The notes: a model not told the origin generated them from the sequence alone. 64,000 nucleotides of DNA from Kitasatospora setae KM-6054 (GCF_000269985.1 NC_016109.1:5979001-6043000); one strand, 5' to 3'; positions 44,694 through 56,097 are shown, counted from the first letter of the stretch. A program made the numbers and translations.

Positions 44694-46007
44694 CTACACC
44701 TCGCCGCGCGCCATCCGGACCAGCCGGTCCAGGACGGCCCGGCCGCTGGTCCGCACCCCGTCGTGCTCCCACTCGTTGGTGACCCAGACCCGGGTCCCGG
44801 CCACCGCGTCCGCGGTCTCCAGCGAGTGCGCCGTGTCCACGTACATGTCGTCGTGGTACACCGCCGCGTACACCGGTACCTGGTTCGCCGCCAGGCGCGG
44901 CAGGTCGTACAGGTCGGGCCAGTCGGTGCGCTCCGCCAGCAGCTGCGCCGTCTCGCGCAGCGGCCGCAGCGCCGGGTCGGTCTCGAACATCCAGGGGTGG
45001 ATCGTCTCGCCGGTGAGCAGCACCGGCCCGTCCCCGGCCAGCGCCGCCTCGGCGTCGAACTCGGGGAACTCCTTGCGCACCCGCTCCGCGGACCAGTCGG
45101 TGGCCCCCGGGTCGACCGAGCGCTGCCCGTAGATCGACTCGTGCAGGACGGCGTAGAGCGGGTTCTGGGCGAAGGACAGGTGCGACTGCGCCCCGGCCAG
45201 GAAGGTGTCGGAGAGCTCCGGCCCGTCCGGCCCCTCCACCCAGGCCTCCTCCAGCAGGTAGTGCAGGACGTAGGAGCCCGAGCCGCTGCCCAGCATCAGG
45301 CCCAGCGCCTGGAACGCCCGGACGGTCAGCGTGCCCCCGTCGGGGAGGGTCGCGGGCCGCTCGACCAGGTGCGCCGCGATTCGCCGTACCGCCGCCACGT
45401 CCTGGGGGAAGCGCGCGTAGTGGCCGGCGTTCTTGCGGGCGACGCGCGGGAAGGCCGCCCGGTAGACCTCGTCCGCCGAGCGGCGCAGGCCGGCCAGGCC
45501 GCCGGTGACGAAGGCCTCGCGCAGGTGCTCCGGCGCCAGCGAGAGGTAGGTCAGGGTGCAGAAGCCGCCGAAGCTCTGGCCGAGCAGGCTCCACACGCCG
45601 TCCTCGCCGAGCAGGCGGCGGCGGACCAGCTCGGCGTCCCGGACGATCGAGTCGGCCCGGAAGTGCGCCAGGTACTCGGCCTGCTGCCGGGCGTCGCCGC
45701 GGCGGGCCAGGGTCTGCCGGTTGGCCGGGGTGGAGCGGCCGGTGCCGCGCTGGTCCAGCAGCAGCACCCGGTAGTCGTCGAGCGCCCGGTCCAGCCAGCC
45801 GTCCCGGCCCATCGGCCGGTTGGCCTTCCCACCGGGGCCGCCCTGCAGGTAGACCAGCCACGGCAGTTCGTCGTGCTCCCGACCGGCGGCCACCACCTCG
45901 CGGGCGTAGACCTCGATCGACTCGCCCTCGGGCGCGGCGTGGTCCAGCGGCACCCGGAAGACGTGATCGGTGGTGACGATTCCGGGGATGCGGCTGAGGG
46001 AGGACAT
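44694..46007 (-). CDS. Proline iminopeptidase-like alpha/beta hydrolase (peptidase S33 family)
   Basis: A 437-residue cytoplasmic hydrolase. Oxyanion strand LVYLQGGPGGKAN, LLDQRGTGRSTP and the nucleophile elbow GQSFGG (Ser) are as in prolyl iminopeptidases, and YHDDMYVDT with NEWEHDGV supplies acid and His near the C-terminus. It probably removes N-terminal residues, proline first, from peptides. AAGGAG precedes the ATG at 46007. It stands alone, divergent from the debranching-like gene. Substrate is inferred from the family only. Confidence 0.9.
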   Translation of the reverse strand: MSSLSRIPGIVTTDHVFRVPLDHAAPEGESIEVYAREVVAAGREHDELPWLVYLQGGPGGKANRPMGRDGWLDRALDDYRVLLLDQRGTGRSTPANRQTLARRGDARQQAEYLAHFRADSIVRDAELVRRRLLGEDGVWSLLGQSFGGFCTLTYLSLAPEHLREAFVTGGLAGLRRSADEVYRAAFPRVARKNAGHYARFPQDVAAVRRIAAHLVERPATLPDGGTLTVRAFQALGLMLGSGSGSYVLHYLLEEAWVEGPDGPELSDTFLAGAQSHLSFAQNPLYAVLHESIYGQRSVDPGATDWSAERVRKEFPEFDAEAALAGDGPVLLTGETIHPWMFETDPALRPLRETAQLLAERTDWPDLYDLPRLAANQVPVYAAVYHDDMYVDTAHSLETADAVAGTRVWVTNEWEHDGVRTSGRAVLDRLVRMARGEV

Positions 46008-46562
46008 GCAACTCCTTGGTACGAGCTGGTCACAGGCGGGGCGCGACGCCGATCGTCGGGGTCACCGGTGCGTCCGGCGTCGTCCTCGCACCGTATCCTG
46101 ACCGCGGACAGGAGCCACCGGGGGGCGTCCGCCACGTGCGGAGACCCCCGAGCGGCACCACGACACAGCGGGCGCCCCGGGTGTCGGTCGCGGAGCGCCG
46201 AACGACCCTCGGCCCGCGGCCGCCTCCGGCCGGGCGTCCGCCGGACGGGCGTGACCTGGGGCGGGTGTGGTGCGTTCAATCTGCGGGACGCCGCCACCCG
46301 GACCGGCACCGCCGGCCGGACCGCGGCCGGGGCGACCGTCCCGGGCACCGGTCACGCGTCGTTCGACCCGGCGCGGCCGGCCCCCGGGCGGCCTCGACGT
46401 CCGGGCCGGGACACCGCCCCCGCCGGGGCGGGGCACCGGAGGTCAGGTCCCACCGGAGTCACAGCCGCGTGTTCCGGCGGCAGAGCAGCACAGTCCGCGA
46501 TCGAGCACGCTCGCGGCCGACCGAGCCCGCAGCCCTCGGCCGGTCGGGGGGAGGAGAGCCCG
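46008..46562. other. Intergenic region, 555 nt
   Basis: No gene with codon or motif support. It holds the divergent promoters, the imperfect hairpin at 46121-46149, and the GGGGAGGAGAG ribosome site of the debranching-like gene near 46548-46558. Confidence 0.6.
46121..46149. promoter_or_regulatory. Imperfect hairpin
   Basis: TCCGC and GCGGA pair around CACGT, flanked after a 2-nt internal loop by GGGGG and CCCCC. Confidence 0.35.
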
Positions 46563-49214
46563 GTGACCGACCCAAGGCCACCCCACGCAGCGCCGCAACC
46601 GCTGCCACCCGCCAATCCGCCGTCCCCGGGCGCCGCCGCGCCGCCCGGCGGCCCGGCCGGCCCCCCGCACCCCCGCCAGGCCACGCCCGCGTACGGGACG
46701 CCCACCGGTTCTGTCCCTGTCCCTGCCCACGGAACGGCCGGGCCCGGTCCGACGGTTCACGGCACCCCCGCTCACGGCACCCCGGCCCACGGCACGCCTC
46801 GGCCCGCCACCCCGCCCTACGGCACCCCGGCGGGCGCTTGGCACCCGGGCGCCCACCCCTACCAGGGCCCCGCCGGCACGCCCCCGTACGGGACCCCGGC
46901 CGGCGGTGCGCCGTACGGTGCCGCCGCCACCCCGCCGTACGGCACCGTGACGCGGCCGGCCCCGGCCCACCCGGCGGGCGGGTGGGGCGGTCCGGCGCCG
47001 CGGGCCGACCAGCCGTCAGCTCCGGCCGCTCCGGCCGGAGTCAGGTCGGAGCAGGTGGCGGGCGCGCCCGCCGCCGGCCTGTCCAGGGGGCCCGCCCAGG
47101 CGCCGCCGCCCCGGCCGCAGCCCTCCGCCGCGCACGACGTCCTGTGCGTCAACGCCCCGGGCATGGCGGCCTCCGGGTCGGACGGCCAGCTCCGGGGCCA
47201 GGGCCTGCACGGCTTCTTCCGGCACGGGGTGCGCACCCTGGCCCGGATGGAGCTGCGGCTGGGCGGCGTGGAGCCGCTCCCGCTGCAGGGCGTCCTGACG
47301 TCCGCGGCGGCGGCCCGGTTCGTCGGCTCGGTCCGGGTGCCGGGCGACCTCGACCCGGATCCGGCGCTGACGGTCGAGCGGCTGCGGCACGCCGACGGCG
47401 CGGAGACGGTGACGGTCCGCAACACCGGCGCCCGTCCGGCCCGGCTCCCGCTGGAGATCGCGCTCGGCACCGACCTCGGCCTGCTCACCGACATCGCGGC
47501 GGGCCGGCGCTCTGCCGACCTGCCCGGCCAGGTCCAGTCGTCCGGCCTGCGCTGGGTCGGCCAGGGCCGGGCCGCCACCGTCAGCGCGCGGCCCTCGCCG
47601 CACGCGGTGCTGGCCGGTGCGGGCGTGCTGCGCTGGGACTTGGAGATCCAGCCCGGCGCCCGCTGGTCGGTCGACCTCCGGGCCGAGCTGGAGACCCCGT
47701 CGACGGCGCGGCCGCCGACGGGCCGGGGCCCGGGCGTGCCGCTGCCCTGGTCCGAGCCCGAGATCCGGGCCGACGACCGCCGGGCCGCCCGCCTGGTCGC
47801 CCGCGCCCTGGACTCGATGAGCGGCCTGCTGCTCGCCGACGCCGACCGCCCGACTGACCTCTACACCGCCTCGGGCGCCCCCTGGCGGTTCGGCCTGACC
47901 GCCGCCGACGCGCTCTGGGCCGCCCGGATGACCCTCCCGCTGGGCACCCGGCTCGCCGCCGGCACCCTGCGGGCGGTCGCCCGCCGCCAGCACCAGGCCG
48001 CCCCGCCGGCCGCCGTGCCCGCCCGCCCGGCCGACCCGGCCCCGGGTGAGGGCGGGTCGGCCCCGGAGGGCGCCACCGGTCCGCTCGGCGGCGAGGCCGG
48101 TCCGGCCCAGGCGCTGGACGGCGTGATCCCCGGCCCGCTCCGGCACGGCGGCCCCGAACTGCCCGCCAGCTGCACCGCGACGGAGGCGACCCTGCTGTTC
48201 GTCACGGTGCTGGCGGAGGCCTGGCGCTGGGGCATGCCCCGGGCCGAGGTCGCCGAGCTGCTCCCGGCGGTGGAGCGGGCGCTCGGCGCGCTGCGGGCCG
48301 CGGTGGTGGAGGGCCCCGACGGTCCGGTCGGCTTCGTCGGCGACTTCGGGCGCCCGGCCGAGGAGCGCGCCGCGCGCCCCGGCCCGGCCCGCTGCGAGGT
48401 CCAGGCGCAGGCCCACCGGGCGGCCCTCCAGGGAGCCGACCTACTGGACGCCTTCGACCGGCCCGGGGCGGCGCGCTGGCGCACCTGGGCAGCGGAGTTG
48501 AGGGAACGGTTCCGCGAGCAGTTCTGGATCGACGACCTGTCCGGCGGCCGCCCGGCCGCCGCCCTGCTGGCCCCGGACCGCCCGGTGCCGGCCCTCGCCT
48601 CCACCCTGGTGCACCTCTTCGACCCCGGCCTGGCCGCCGAGGGCGAACTGCACGAGAGCCTGCTCGACCGCGAGCAGACCAGACTGCTGGCCCAGCGCCT
48701 GGTCACCCCGGAGCTCGACTGCGGCTGGGGGCTGCGCACCCTGAGCGCGAAGTCCCCCCGGTTCAACCCGCTCGGCCACCGCAGCGGCGCGGTGCGGGTC
48801 CAGGAGACCGCGCTCGCGGTCAGCGGCCTGGTGGACGCCGGCTTCGAGCGGGAGGCCGAAATACTGCTGGAGGGCCTGCTGGAGGCGTCCGTGCACTTCG
48901 ACGGCCGACTGCCCGAGATGTACGCCGGTGAGCAGAAGGTCGCCGACTGCCCACCCGTCCCGCACCCGGCGGCCTGCCGCCCGGCCGGGGTCTCCGCGGC
49001 GGCCGCCGTCCACCTGGTGCTCTCCCTGGCGGGCGTCCGCCCGGACGTCCCGTCCGGGCGGGTGGCCACCCGCCCGGCGAGCACCGCCCCGCTGGGCGCA
49101 CTGGAACTGACCGGCCTGCGGGTGGCCGGCGAGCCGTTCTCGGTCCGGGTCAGCCGGATCGGCGTCGCGGTCGTGGAGGAGGCGCCGTCGTTCCTGCAAC
49201 TCGCCGCTAGCTGA
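46563..49214 (+). CDS. Glycogen-debranching-like protein with PYGTP-repeat N-terminus
   Basis: An 883-residue cytoplasmic protein. The first 190 residues are disordered and Pro-rich, with repeated HGTPAHGTP and PYGTPAG words. Residues about 200-400 match the glycogen-debranching N-terminal domain ([35 protein letters not shown]), and the rest is a six-hairpin glycosidase-like helical domain ([30 protein letters not shown]). GTG 46563 follows GGGGAGGAGAG. The core motifs ([19 protein letters not shown]) belong to the amylo-alpha-1,6-glucosidase family. Activity on glycogen or trehalose-linked glucan is inferred. A Pro-rich linker splits the domains near residue 475. Confidence 0.82.
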   Translation: MTDPRPPHAAPQPLPPANPPSPGAAAPPGGPAGPPHPRQATPAYGTPTGSVPVPAHGTAGPGPTVHGTPAHGTPAHGTPRPATPPYGTPAGAWHPGAHPYQGPAGTPPYGTPAGGAPYGAAATPPYGTVTRPAPAHPAGGWGGPAPRADQPSAPAAPAGVRSEQVAGAPAAGLSRGPAQAPPPRPQPSAAHDVLCVNAPGMAASGSDGQLRGQGLHGFFRHGVRTLARMELRLGGVEPLPLQGVLTSAAAARFVGSVRVPGDLDPDPALTVERLRHADGAETVTVRNTGARPARLPLEIALGTDLGLLTDIAAGRRSADLPGQVQSSGLRWVGQGRAATVSARPSPHAVLAGAGVLRWDLEIQPGARWSVDLRAELETPSTARPPTGRGPGVPLPWSEPEIRADDRRAARLVARALDSMSGLLLADADRPTDLYTASGAPWRFGLTAADALWAARMTLPLGTRLAAGTLRAVARRQHQAAPPAAVPARPADPAPGEGGSAPEGATGPLGGEAGPAQALDGVIPGPLRHGGPELPASCTATEATLLFVTVLAEAWRWGMPRAEVAELLPAVERALGALRAAVVEGPDGPVGFVGDFGRPAEERAARPGPARCEVQAQAHRAALQGADLLDAFDRPGAARWRTWAAELRERFREQFWIDDLSGGRPAAALLAPDRPVPALASTLVHLFDPGLAAEGELHESLLDREQTRLLAQRLVTPELDCGWGLRTLSAKSPRFNPLGHRSGAVRVQETALAVSGLVDAGFEREAEILLEGLLEASVHFDGRLPEMYAGEQKVADCPPVPHPAACRPAGVSAAAAVHLVLSLAGVRPDVPSGRVATRPASTAPLGALELTGLRVAGEPFSVRVSRIGVAVVEEAPSFLQLAAS

Positions 49215-49361
49215 GCCCCGGTCGGGACAGGGGCCGGTCCCGCCCGGCCCTCGTCCGGCCCTCGCCCGGCCCCGGTCTGGTCTTGGCCGCGCCCCGGCGG
49301 CGCCTCGGCCGGGCCTGCCGTACAGCCTGCCGCCGGAGGGGAAAAGCGCTGTGGTCTGTGA

Positions 49362-49386
49362 TTATCGTCAGAGAGACGACTAAGAT
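49362..49386 (+). promoter_or_regulatory. Leaderless promoter and palindromic operator of the Nudix gene
   Basis: TAAGAT (49381-49386) lies 7 nt before ATG 49394. TCGTC and GACGA (49365-49369, 49375-49379) form an inverted repeat just before it, extended by TTA and TAA with a one-base bulge. It sits over the promoter where an NrtR-type autorepressor would bind. Confidence 0.5.
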
Positions 49387-49393
49387 CGGCGAC

Positions 49394-50152
49394 ATGTCGC
49401 GTTATGACCCGTCGGCCTTCCCCCCGTTCGCAGTCACGGTTGACCTCGTGGTGCTGACGGTGCGCGACCACGAGCTGTGCGCCCTGCTGGTGAAGCGCGG
49501 CGAGGCGCCGTTCCAGGGCTACTGGGCGCTGCCCGGCGGCTTCGTGCGCCTGGACGAGGGCCTGGCCGAGGCGGCCTCCCGGGAGTTGGCGGAGGAGACC
49601 GGCCTGCGGGCCCAGTCGCTGCCCGGCAGCCTGCCCGCCGGGCAGACCCCCGCCGGGGCGCACCTGGAGCAGCTCGCCACCTACGGGCACCCGCAGCGGG
49701 ACCCCCGGATGCGGGTGGTCAGCGTCGCCTATCTGGTCCTCGCCCCGGACCTGCCCTCGCCCCGCGCGGGCGGCGACGCCAGCAGCGCCCGCTGGGCGCC
49801 GGTGCGCGAACTCTTCGGCGAGGAGCGCAACGACGGCGTGCTGCTCGCCTTCGACCACGAGCAGATCCTGGCCGACGGGGTGGAGCGCGCCAGGTCCAAG
49901 ATCGAGTACTCCTCGCTGGCCACCGCCTTCTGCCCCCCGGAGTTCACCGTCGGGGAGCTGCGCCGGGTCTACGAGGCGGTCTGGGGCGTGGTGCTCGACC
50001 CGCGCAACTTCCACCGCAAGGTCACCGGCACCCCGGGCTTCCTGCTCCCCTCCGGCGGCACCACGACCCGCCAGGGCGGCCGCCCCGCCCAGCTGTTCAC
50101 GGCCGGCGGCGCCACCGTCCTCAACCCCCCGATGCTGCGCCCCGAGTCCTGA
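49394..50152 (+). CDS. NrtR-like Nudix-winged helix transcriptional regulator
   Basis: A 252-residue protein with a complete Nudix box, [20 protein letters not shown], followed by TGL in the N-terminal domain, and a C-terminal winged helix segment [11 protein letters not shown] and DPRNFHRKV. This two-domain order is that of NrtR, an ADP-ribose-sensing regulator of NAD metabolism; in NrtR the Nudix domain binds but usually does not hydrolyse ADP-ribose, but here the box looks intact, so hydrolysis is possible. ATG 49394 is chosen because TAAGAT sits 7 nt upstream. No NAD gene is adjacent. A regulator of its own promoter is likely. Confidence 0.8.
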   Translation: MSRYDPSAFPPFAVTVDLVVLTVRDHELCALLVKRGEAPFQGYWALPGGFVRLDEGLAEAASRELAEETGLRAQSLPGSLPAGQTPAGAHLEQLATYGHPQRDPRMRVVSVAYLVLAPDLPSPRAGGDASSARWAPVRELFGEERNDGVLLAFDHEQILADGVERARSKIEYSSLATAFCPPEFTVGELRRVYEAVWGVVLDPRNFHRKVTGTPGFLLPSGGTTTRQGGRPAQLFTAGGATVLNPPMLRPES

Positions 50153-50424
50153 ACGCCGAACTCCCGACCCTGAGCGCCCGATCCCGAACCTCGCCACCTG
50201 AACCCCGCCGCCTGAGCCCAGCGGCCTTGCGGCCAACGGGTGGTGACGGTCCGTGAGAAAGGCGTCAGCGCGGCGAGGAGGCTGTCGCCCGCACGGGTGA
50301 GGTCGGCGCTGACACCGTCCGCGGCCCATCCGGAATGCCTGGTTTCCCCGCTTCCGCGTCCTACTGTGCAGGCTCAGGCCGGGCGGACGCCCCGGCCGGG
50401 CGGCGGGCGAGGGAGCGGGCGGCG

Positions 50425-52095
50425 ATGATCCAGATCACCGGACTGACCAAGGCGTACCGGCGGGGGCGTCCTCCCGCGGTGCTCGACCTGAGCTTCGACG
50501 CCCGCCCGGGGATGGTCACCGCGCTGCTCGGGGACGAGGGGGCGGGCAAGTCGACCGCGCTCCGGCTGATGGTGGAGCTGGAACGGGGCCACGGCCTCAC
50601 CCTGTTCGACGGCCGGACGTACCGGCGGATCCGGCGCCCGGAACGGGAGATCGGCGTCCTGCTGTCCACCGGCCGCCCGGAGGCCGGGCACCCCGGACAG
50701 CGGGCCCGGGCCCACCTGCGGATGCTGGCCGGCACGGTCGGCGTCCCGGCCCGCCGGGCCGACGACCTGCTGGAGCAGACCCGGCTCGCCGCCGTCGCCG
50801 ACCACCGGCTCGGCACCTTCTCGCCCGGCATGCACCGCCGCCTCGCCCTGGCCGCCGCGCTGCTCGGCAACCCCTCGACGCTGCTGCTGGACGCTCCCAC
50901 CGAGGGCCTGTCCCCGAGCGGCGAGGAGTGGTTCCGGGCCTTCCTGCGCTCCTTCGCGCTCTCCGGCGGCACCGTGCTGACCACCACCCGGGCCCCCGAG
51001 GAGGCCGCCGGACTCGCCGACCGGGTGGTCACCCTGGACGCGGGCCGACTGGCCGCCGACCAGCCGGTGGTGGAGTTCCGCCGGACCAGGCTGCACCCCG
51101 AAGTGCTGGTCCGGGGGCCGCAGATGGCCCGCCTCGCGGACCTGCTGACCGCCCAGGGCGGCCAGGTCCGGCACGACGGCGGGGCCGGCCTCGCGGTGAG
51201 CGGCATCGGCCGCACCGAGATCGGCGAACTCGCCTACCGCAACGGCATCCTGCTGCACGAGCTGGCCGACCGGGTGGTGGAGCGCCCGGTCTCCTACCCC
51301 TCCGCCCTGCCCAGCAGTTCGGGCCGCTCCGGCCAGGTGCTGATCCGGACGGCGACCGATCCCGGCGAGCGGCCGCCCGCCGGGCAGCGCCCGGTGACCA
51401 TCGGCCGCCCGGCCGGACCGGAGCGCCCGCTCGACCACCGCGGCCTGCAGGCCGGCCGCTGGGCCGCCGCCGCGCTCGCGCCGAACCCGGTCGCCCCGGA
51501 GCAAGGGCAGGGGCAGGAGCGGGAGCGGGAGCGGGAGGAGACCCGGGGCGAAGGCCAGGGCGCCTCGCTGCCCGCCCCGACCCCGTCGGCCCCGACCCCG
51601 CCTACCCCGACCCCGGCCCCGCCGGCAGCGGTGGTGCCGGCGCCGTCGGCCCCCGCCGTCGACCTGACCCGCCGGACGTCGCGGACGCCCGGCGGGGCCT
51701 CCGCGCTCGGCCATCCGGAGGCACGCGGCGCGGCGCGGCCCGCGCGGCCGGTGGCGCCGGAGCCCGCGGCGGCGACCATGGCCGACGCCGAGCAGTTGGC
51801 CGCCAACCCGACCGACGCGGAACTGCTGACTCCCGCGCGGATCAGGGGAGTCGGCCACCAGCCCGCGCCGGTCCGACCCTTCGCGGGACGCCCCTGGCCG
51901 GCCCCGGCCGACGCCGCCGAACTGCGGGCCGCCGAGCCCGCCGAGTCCGCAGGCCCGGCGGCCCGGCCGAGGCAGTCAGCCGAGCCAGCCGAGTCGGGTA
52001 CAGGAACAGGAACAGGAACAAGCACAGGCACAGGCACCGGTACGGAAACAGCGGCGCGGCGCGCTGCCGTCGGCGACGAGAACGGGAGTGAGTGA
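50425..52095 (+). CDS. ABC transporter ATP-binding protein with unusual Walker B and long tail
   Basis: A 556-residue protein. The ABC domain covers about residues 1-230: Walker A GDEGAGKST (Lys42), the signature region FSPGMHRRLALAAALLG in the DrrA style, and Walker B LLLDAPTEG. The usual catalytic Glu after Asp156 is Ala157, and the D-loop reads GLSP, not GLD. The rest, over 300 residues, is a disordered Pro/Ala/Arg-rich tail with GT repeats. ATG 50425 follows GAGGGAG; the frame is open upstream without homology. The next gene overlaps by 4 nt and encodes the membrane partner. Likely exporter or a regulator-like ABC with weak ATPase; substrate unknown. Confidence 0.85.
   Translation: MIQITGLTKAYRRGRPPAVLDLSFDARPGMVTALLGDEGAGKSTALRLMVELERGHGLTLFDGRTYRRIRRPEREIGVLLSTGRPEAGHPGQRARAHLRMLAGTVGVPARRADDLLEQTRLAAVADHRLGTFSPGMHRRLALAAALLGNPSTLLLDAPTEGLSPSGEEWFRAFLRSFALSGGTVLTTTRAPEEAAGLADRVVTLDAGRLAADQPVVEFRRTRLHPEVLVRGPQMARLADLLTAQGGQVRHDGGAGLAVSGIGRTEIGELAYRNGILLHELADRVVERPVSYPSALPSSSGRSGQVLIRTATDPGERPPAGQRPVTIGRPAGPERPLDHRGLQAGRWAAAALAPNPVAPEQGQGQEREREREETRGEGQGASLPAPTPSAPTPPTPTPAPPAAVVPAPSAPAVDLTRRTSRTPGGASALGHPEARGAARPARPVAPEPAAATMADAEQLAANPTDAELLTPARIRGVGHQPAPVRPFAGRPWPAPADAAELRAAEPAESAGPAARPRQSAEPAESGTGTGTGTSTGTGTGTETAARRAAVGDENGSE
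51997..52044 (+). repeat. Eight 6-bp repeats inside the ABC ATPase tail
   Basis: GGTACA, GGAACA three times, AGCACA, GGCACA, GGCACC and GGTACG encode eight (G/S)-T pairs near the protein end. The codons are far less GC-biased than in flanking genes, suggesting recent repeat growth. Confidence 0.75.
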
Positions 52096-52907
52096 CCGTG
52101 CGGGTGGTGGCGAGTGAGGTGCGGCGTCTGCGCGGGGTGCGTTCCACGTGGGTGGTGGTCGCGGGCGCGCTGCTGGTGAACGCGGCGGTGGCGGCGTTCA
52201 CCGCGAGTCGGCTGCCGGCCGGGGAGTTGGCGGTGCCGGACGCGGTGCGGGTGGTCGCGGCGGTGGTGCCGGCCCTGCCGCTGCCGCTGACCGCGCTCGC
52301 GGCGGCGGTGCTCGGCGCGCTGGCCTACGGCAACGAGACGCGCTGGCCCGGCCTGCCCGCTTCCCGGGTGACGCTGGGGCGCCGGCTCGGCGGACTGCTG
52401 GCGAAGGCGCTGGTGGTGGGTGCGACGGCGGCCCTGCTGGCGGTGGCCGTGCTCGGTCTGAACGCCTTGGCGGCCTGGCTCGCGCTGCCCGCCGGGACGG
52501 ACGCCGCGGCGCTGCTCGCCCCGTCCGTGTGGCCGGCCGGCCCGTTCGCGGCGGGCGGGATCGGCCGTCCGCTGCTGGTGTTCCCGGTGCTCGCGGTGGC
52601 GGGCGGCTGGGCCGGGCTGCTGATCACCTCGCTGGTCCGCAGCGCCGTCGTCGGCATCCTGCTGACCGGCGCGCTGCCCGCCCTGCTGGAGCCCACCGCG
52701 GGTCTGCTGCTGCACCGTACGGGTCGCAACTGGCCTTTCTGGGTACGGGAGTTGGTGCCCTTCCAGTACGGCCTGGACTGGGTCCGCGGTACCGCCGACC
52801 GGACGGCCGGCGCGCTGGACGGGGTGGTGGCGGCCGCGCTGCTGGCGCCCGCCGGGCTGCTGGTGCTGGCGGCGGTGCTGGCCCAGCTGCGCCGCCGCAG
52901 CCTCTGA
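52092..52907 (+). CDS. ABC transporter membrane protein (integral subunit)
   Basis: A 271-residue membrane protein with about six hydrophobic helices, including VVVAGALLVNAAVAAF, ALPLPLTALAAAVLGALA, LLAVAVLGLNALAAWLAL and GLLVLAAVLAQL. It resembles ABC-2-type exporter subunits and pairs with the ATPase gene, whose stop overlaps the GTG start (GTGA). No binding protein is present, so an export or membrane-remodelling role is more likely than import. Confidence 0.82.
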   Translation: MTVRVVASEVRRLRGVRSTWVVVAGALLVNAAVAAFTASRLPAGELAVPDAVRVVAAVVPALPLPLTALAAAVLGALAYGNETRWPGLPASRVTLGRRLGGLLAKALVVGATAALLAVAVLGLNALAAWLALPAGTDAAALLAPSVWPAGPFAAGGIGRPLLVFPVLAVAGGWAGLLITSLVRSAVVGILLTGALPALLEPTAGLLLHRTGRNWPFWVRELVPFQYGLDWVRGTADRTAGALDGVVAAALLAPAGLLVLAAVLAQLRRRSL

Positions 52908-53165
52908 GCTGCGCGGTCGCCGTCCGCCGTCCGGCGTCCGGCGTCGCGGAAAGGGCCGGAAAGCGCGGGGGAGCGGTGCCCGGAAGGGCCTTGACGGTGT
53001 GACAGTCGGGTCGGCCGGGGCGGTTGGGAAAAAACACACCTTGTGACCGGTATGCGCATTTACGGCTGATAAGAAGTCAATTATCCAGACACGGTCGATC
53101 ACCCTTTCGTGTGCTTTTCACGAGAATGCTCAAGGCGGATCCGCCGATCGCCGACAAAGGAAGGC

Positions 53166-54038
53166 GTGAGTACCCTTGCGCACCCCACCGTTACCGCCGC
53201 TCGCCAGGCCGAGTCGATCTCCGCCTCCGAGCTTGACCGTTTCCCGTACGCCGACCGCCCGGCCCCGCCCGCGCCCCGCTGGGAGGGGGCCGAGAGCGAC
53301 CTCTCCCGGGTCGGTCGGAAGACCACCAGCAGCCGCGGCCGCGGCCTGCACGGCCAGTTGGTCCAGCAGCTCGGCCAGATGATCGTCTCCGGCGACCTGG
53401 GCGCCGACCGCCCGCTGGTGCCGGAGGAGATCGGCCAGCGCTTCGAGGTCTCCCGCACCGTGGTGCGCGAGTCGCTCCGGGTGCTGGAGGCCAAGGGCCT
53501 GGTCTCGGCCCGGCCGAACGTCGGCACCCGGGTCCGCCCGGTGAGCGACTGGAACCTGCTGGACCCCGACATCATCGAGTGGCGCGCCTTCGGCCCGCAG
53601 CGCGACGAACAGCGCCGCGAGCTGTTCGAGCTGCGCTGGGCGATCGAGCCGCTGGCCGCCCGGCTGGCCGCCGGCCACGGCCGGGAGGACGTCCAGCACC
53701 GGCTGGTCGAGCTGACCGAGATCATGGGCCACGCCGGCAACCAGGGCGACCTGGTCAGCTACGCCCGGGCCGACGCCGAGCTGCACGGCCTGGTGCTGCA
53801 GATGGCCGGGAACCGGATGCTGGAGCACCTGTCCGGCATCGTGGCCGGCGCGCTCCAGGTCTCCGGCGGTTCCGGCGGCACCTGCGAGCGCCCGTCCGAG
53901 TCGGCGGTCGGCCTGCACGCCCGGCTGGTGGACGCGCTCGGCACCGGGGACGGCACTGCCGCCGAGGCCGCCATCCGCGCGCTGCTCACCGTCCACCCGG
54001 ACATCGAGCACGCCGTCCCCGCGCCGCGCGAGCACTGA
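53166..54038 (+). CDS. FadR/GntR-family transcriptional regulator
   Basis: A 290-residue regulator. After a 60-residue disordered stretch, the winged helix reads LVQQLGQMIVSGDLGADRPL, then VSRTVVRESLRVLEAKGLV, as in GntR proteins. A FadR-type (FCD) helical domain follows (DPDIIEWRAFGP, FELRWAIEPLAARLAA, ADAELHGLVLQMAGN), which binds small acids in relatives. The start GTG 53166 is chosen because GGAAGG is just upstream. Conserved upstream of the principal sigma gene in streptomycetes, as I recall. The regulated pathway is unknown. Confidence 0.9.
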   Translation: MSTLAHPTVTAARQAESISASELDRFPYADRPAPPAPRWEGAESDLSRVGRKTTSSRGRGLHGQLVQQLGQMIVSGDLGADRPLVPEEIGQRFEVSRTVVRESLRVLEAKGLVSARPNVGTRVRPVSDWNLLDPDIIEWRAFGPQRDEQRRELFELRWAIEPLAARLAAGHGREDVQHRLVELTEIMGHAGNQGDLVSYARADAELHGLVLQMAGNRMLEHLSGIVAGALQVSGGSGGTCERPSESAVGLHARLVDALGTGDGTAAEAAIRALLTVHPDIEHAVPAPREH

Positions 54039-54408
54039 GCGGCCGGACCCCAGTCGCCCGGAGCCGGATGGCCCCTCCGCTGCCCCGCCCGCGCAGCCGA
54101 GGGGCCATCGGCACGTCAGGGCCCCGGGCCGTCCCGCGGGCCTCGCGGATAGGCCGCTCGGGGGCTGCCCGAGGCGGTCGCCGGGTGGTGTGACGGGCGC
54201 CACGACGGGCATGCGTAACACTTGAGGGGCGGCAGCGATGTGTACGGAGCGGAAGCAGCTCCGGAATATCACCACTAGCCAGCTGGCTGTGATGGTCCGC
54301 GGCGCTGCTGCCGTCCTGCAGACCCCGGTCACCGTCCACCCGTCCGAGCCCGAGCAGTCGGGCCGGTCGGTGCGGGTTCGTGTCCACTCATCGTCCGAGA
54401 GGTTGTTC
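54039..54408. other. Intergenic region before the sigma factor
   Basis: Holds the terminator at 54067-54109 and the hrdB leader. The reading frame of hrdB stays open from 54238, with a GAGGGG site upstream of an ATG there; see findings. Confidence 0.6.
54067..54109 (+). terminator. Terminator of the FadR-type gene
   Basis: GATGGCCCCTC and GAGGGGCCATC pair (11 bp), and inside them GCTGC pairs with GCAGC, 28 nt after the stop. Confidence 0.75.
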
Positions 54409-56034
<1,626 letters not shown>

Positions 56035-56050
56035 TCCGGCTCCCGGACGT

Positions 56051-56097
56051 CACGCGAACGGGCCCCTCCACCATCGGTGGAGGGGCCCGTTCGCGTG
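56051..56097 (+). terminator. Terminator after hrdB
   Basis: A perfect 22-bp stem (56051-56072 with 56076-56097) with a 3-nt ATC loop, 17 nt after the stop. Confidence 0.85.

Noticed and set aside
53109-53165. Longer start of the FadR-type gene
   Set aside because: The added residues are Cys/Arg-rich without homology and GTG 53166 has a GGAAGG site.
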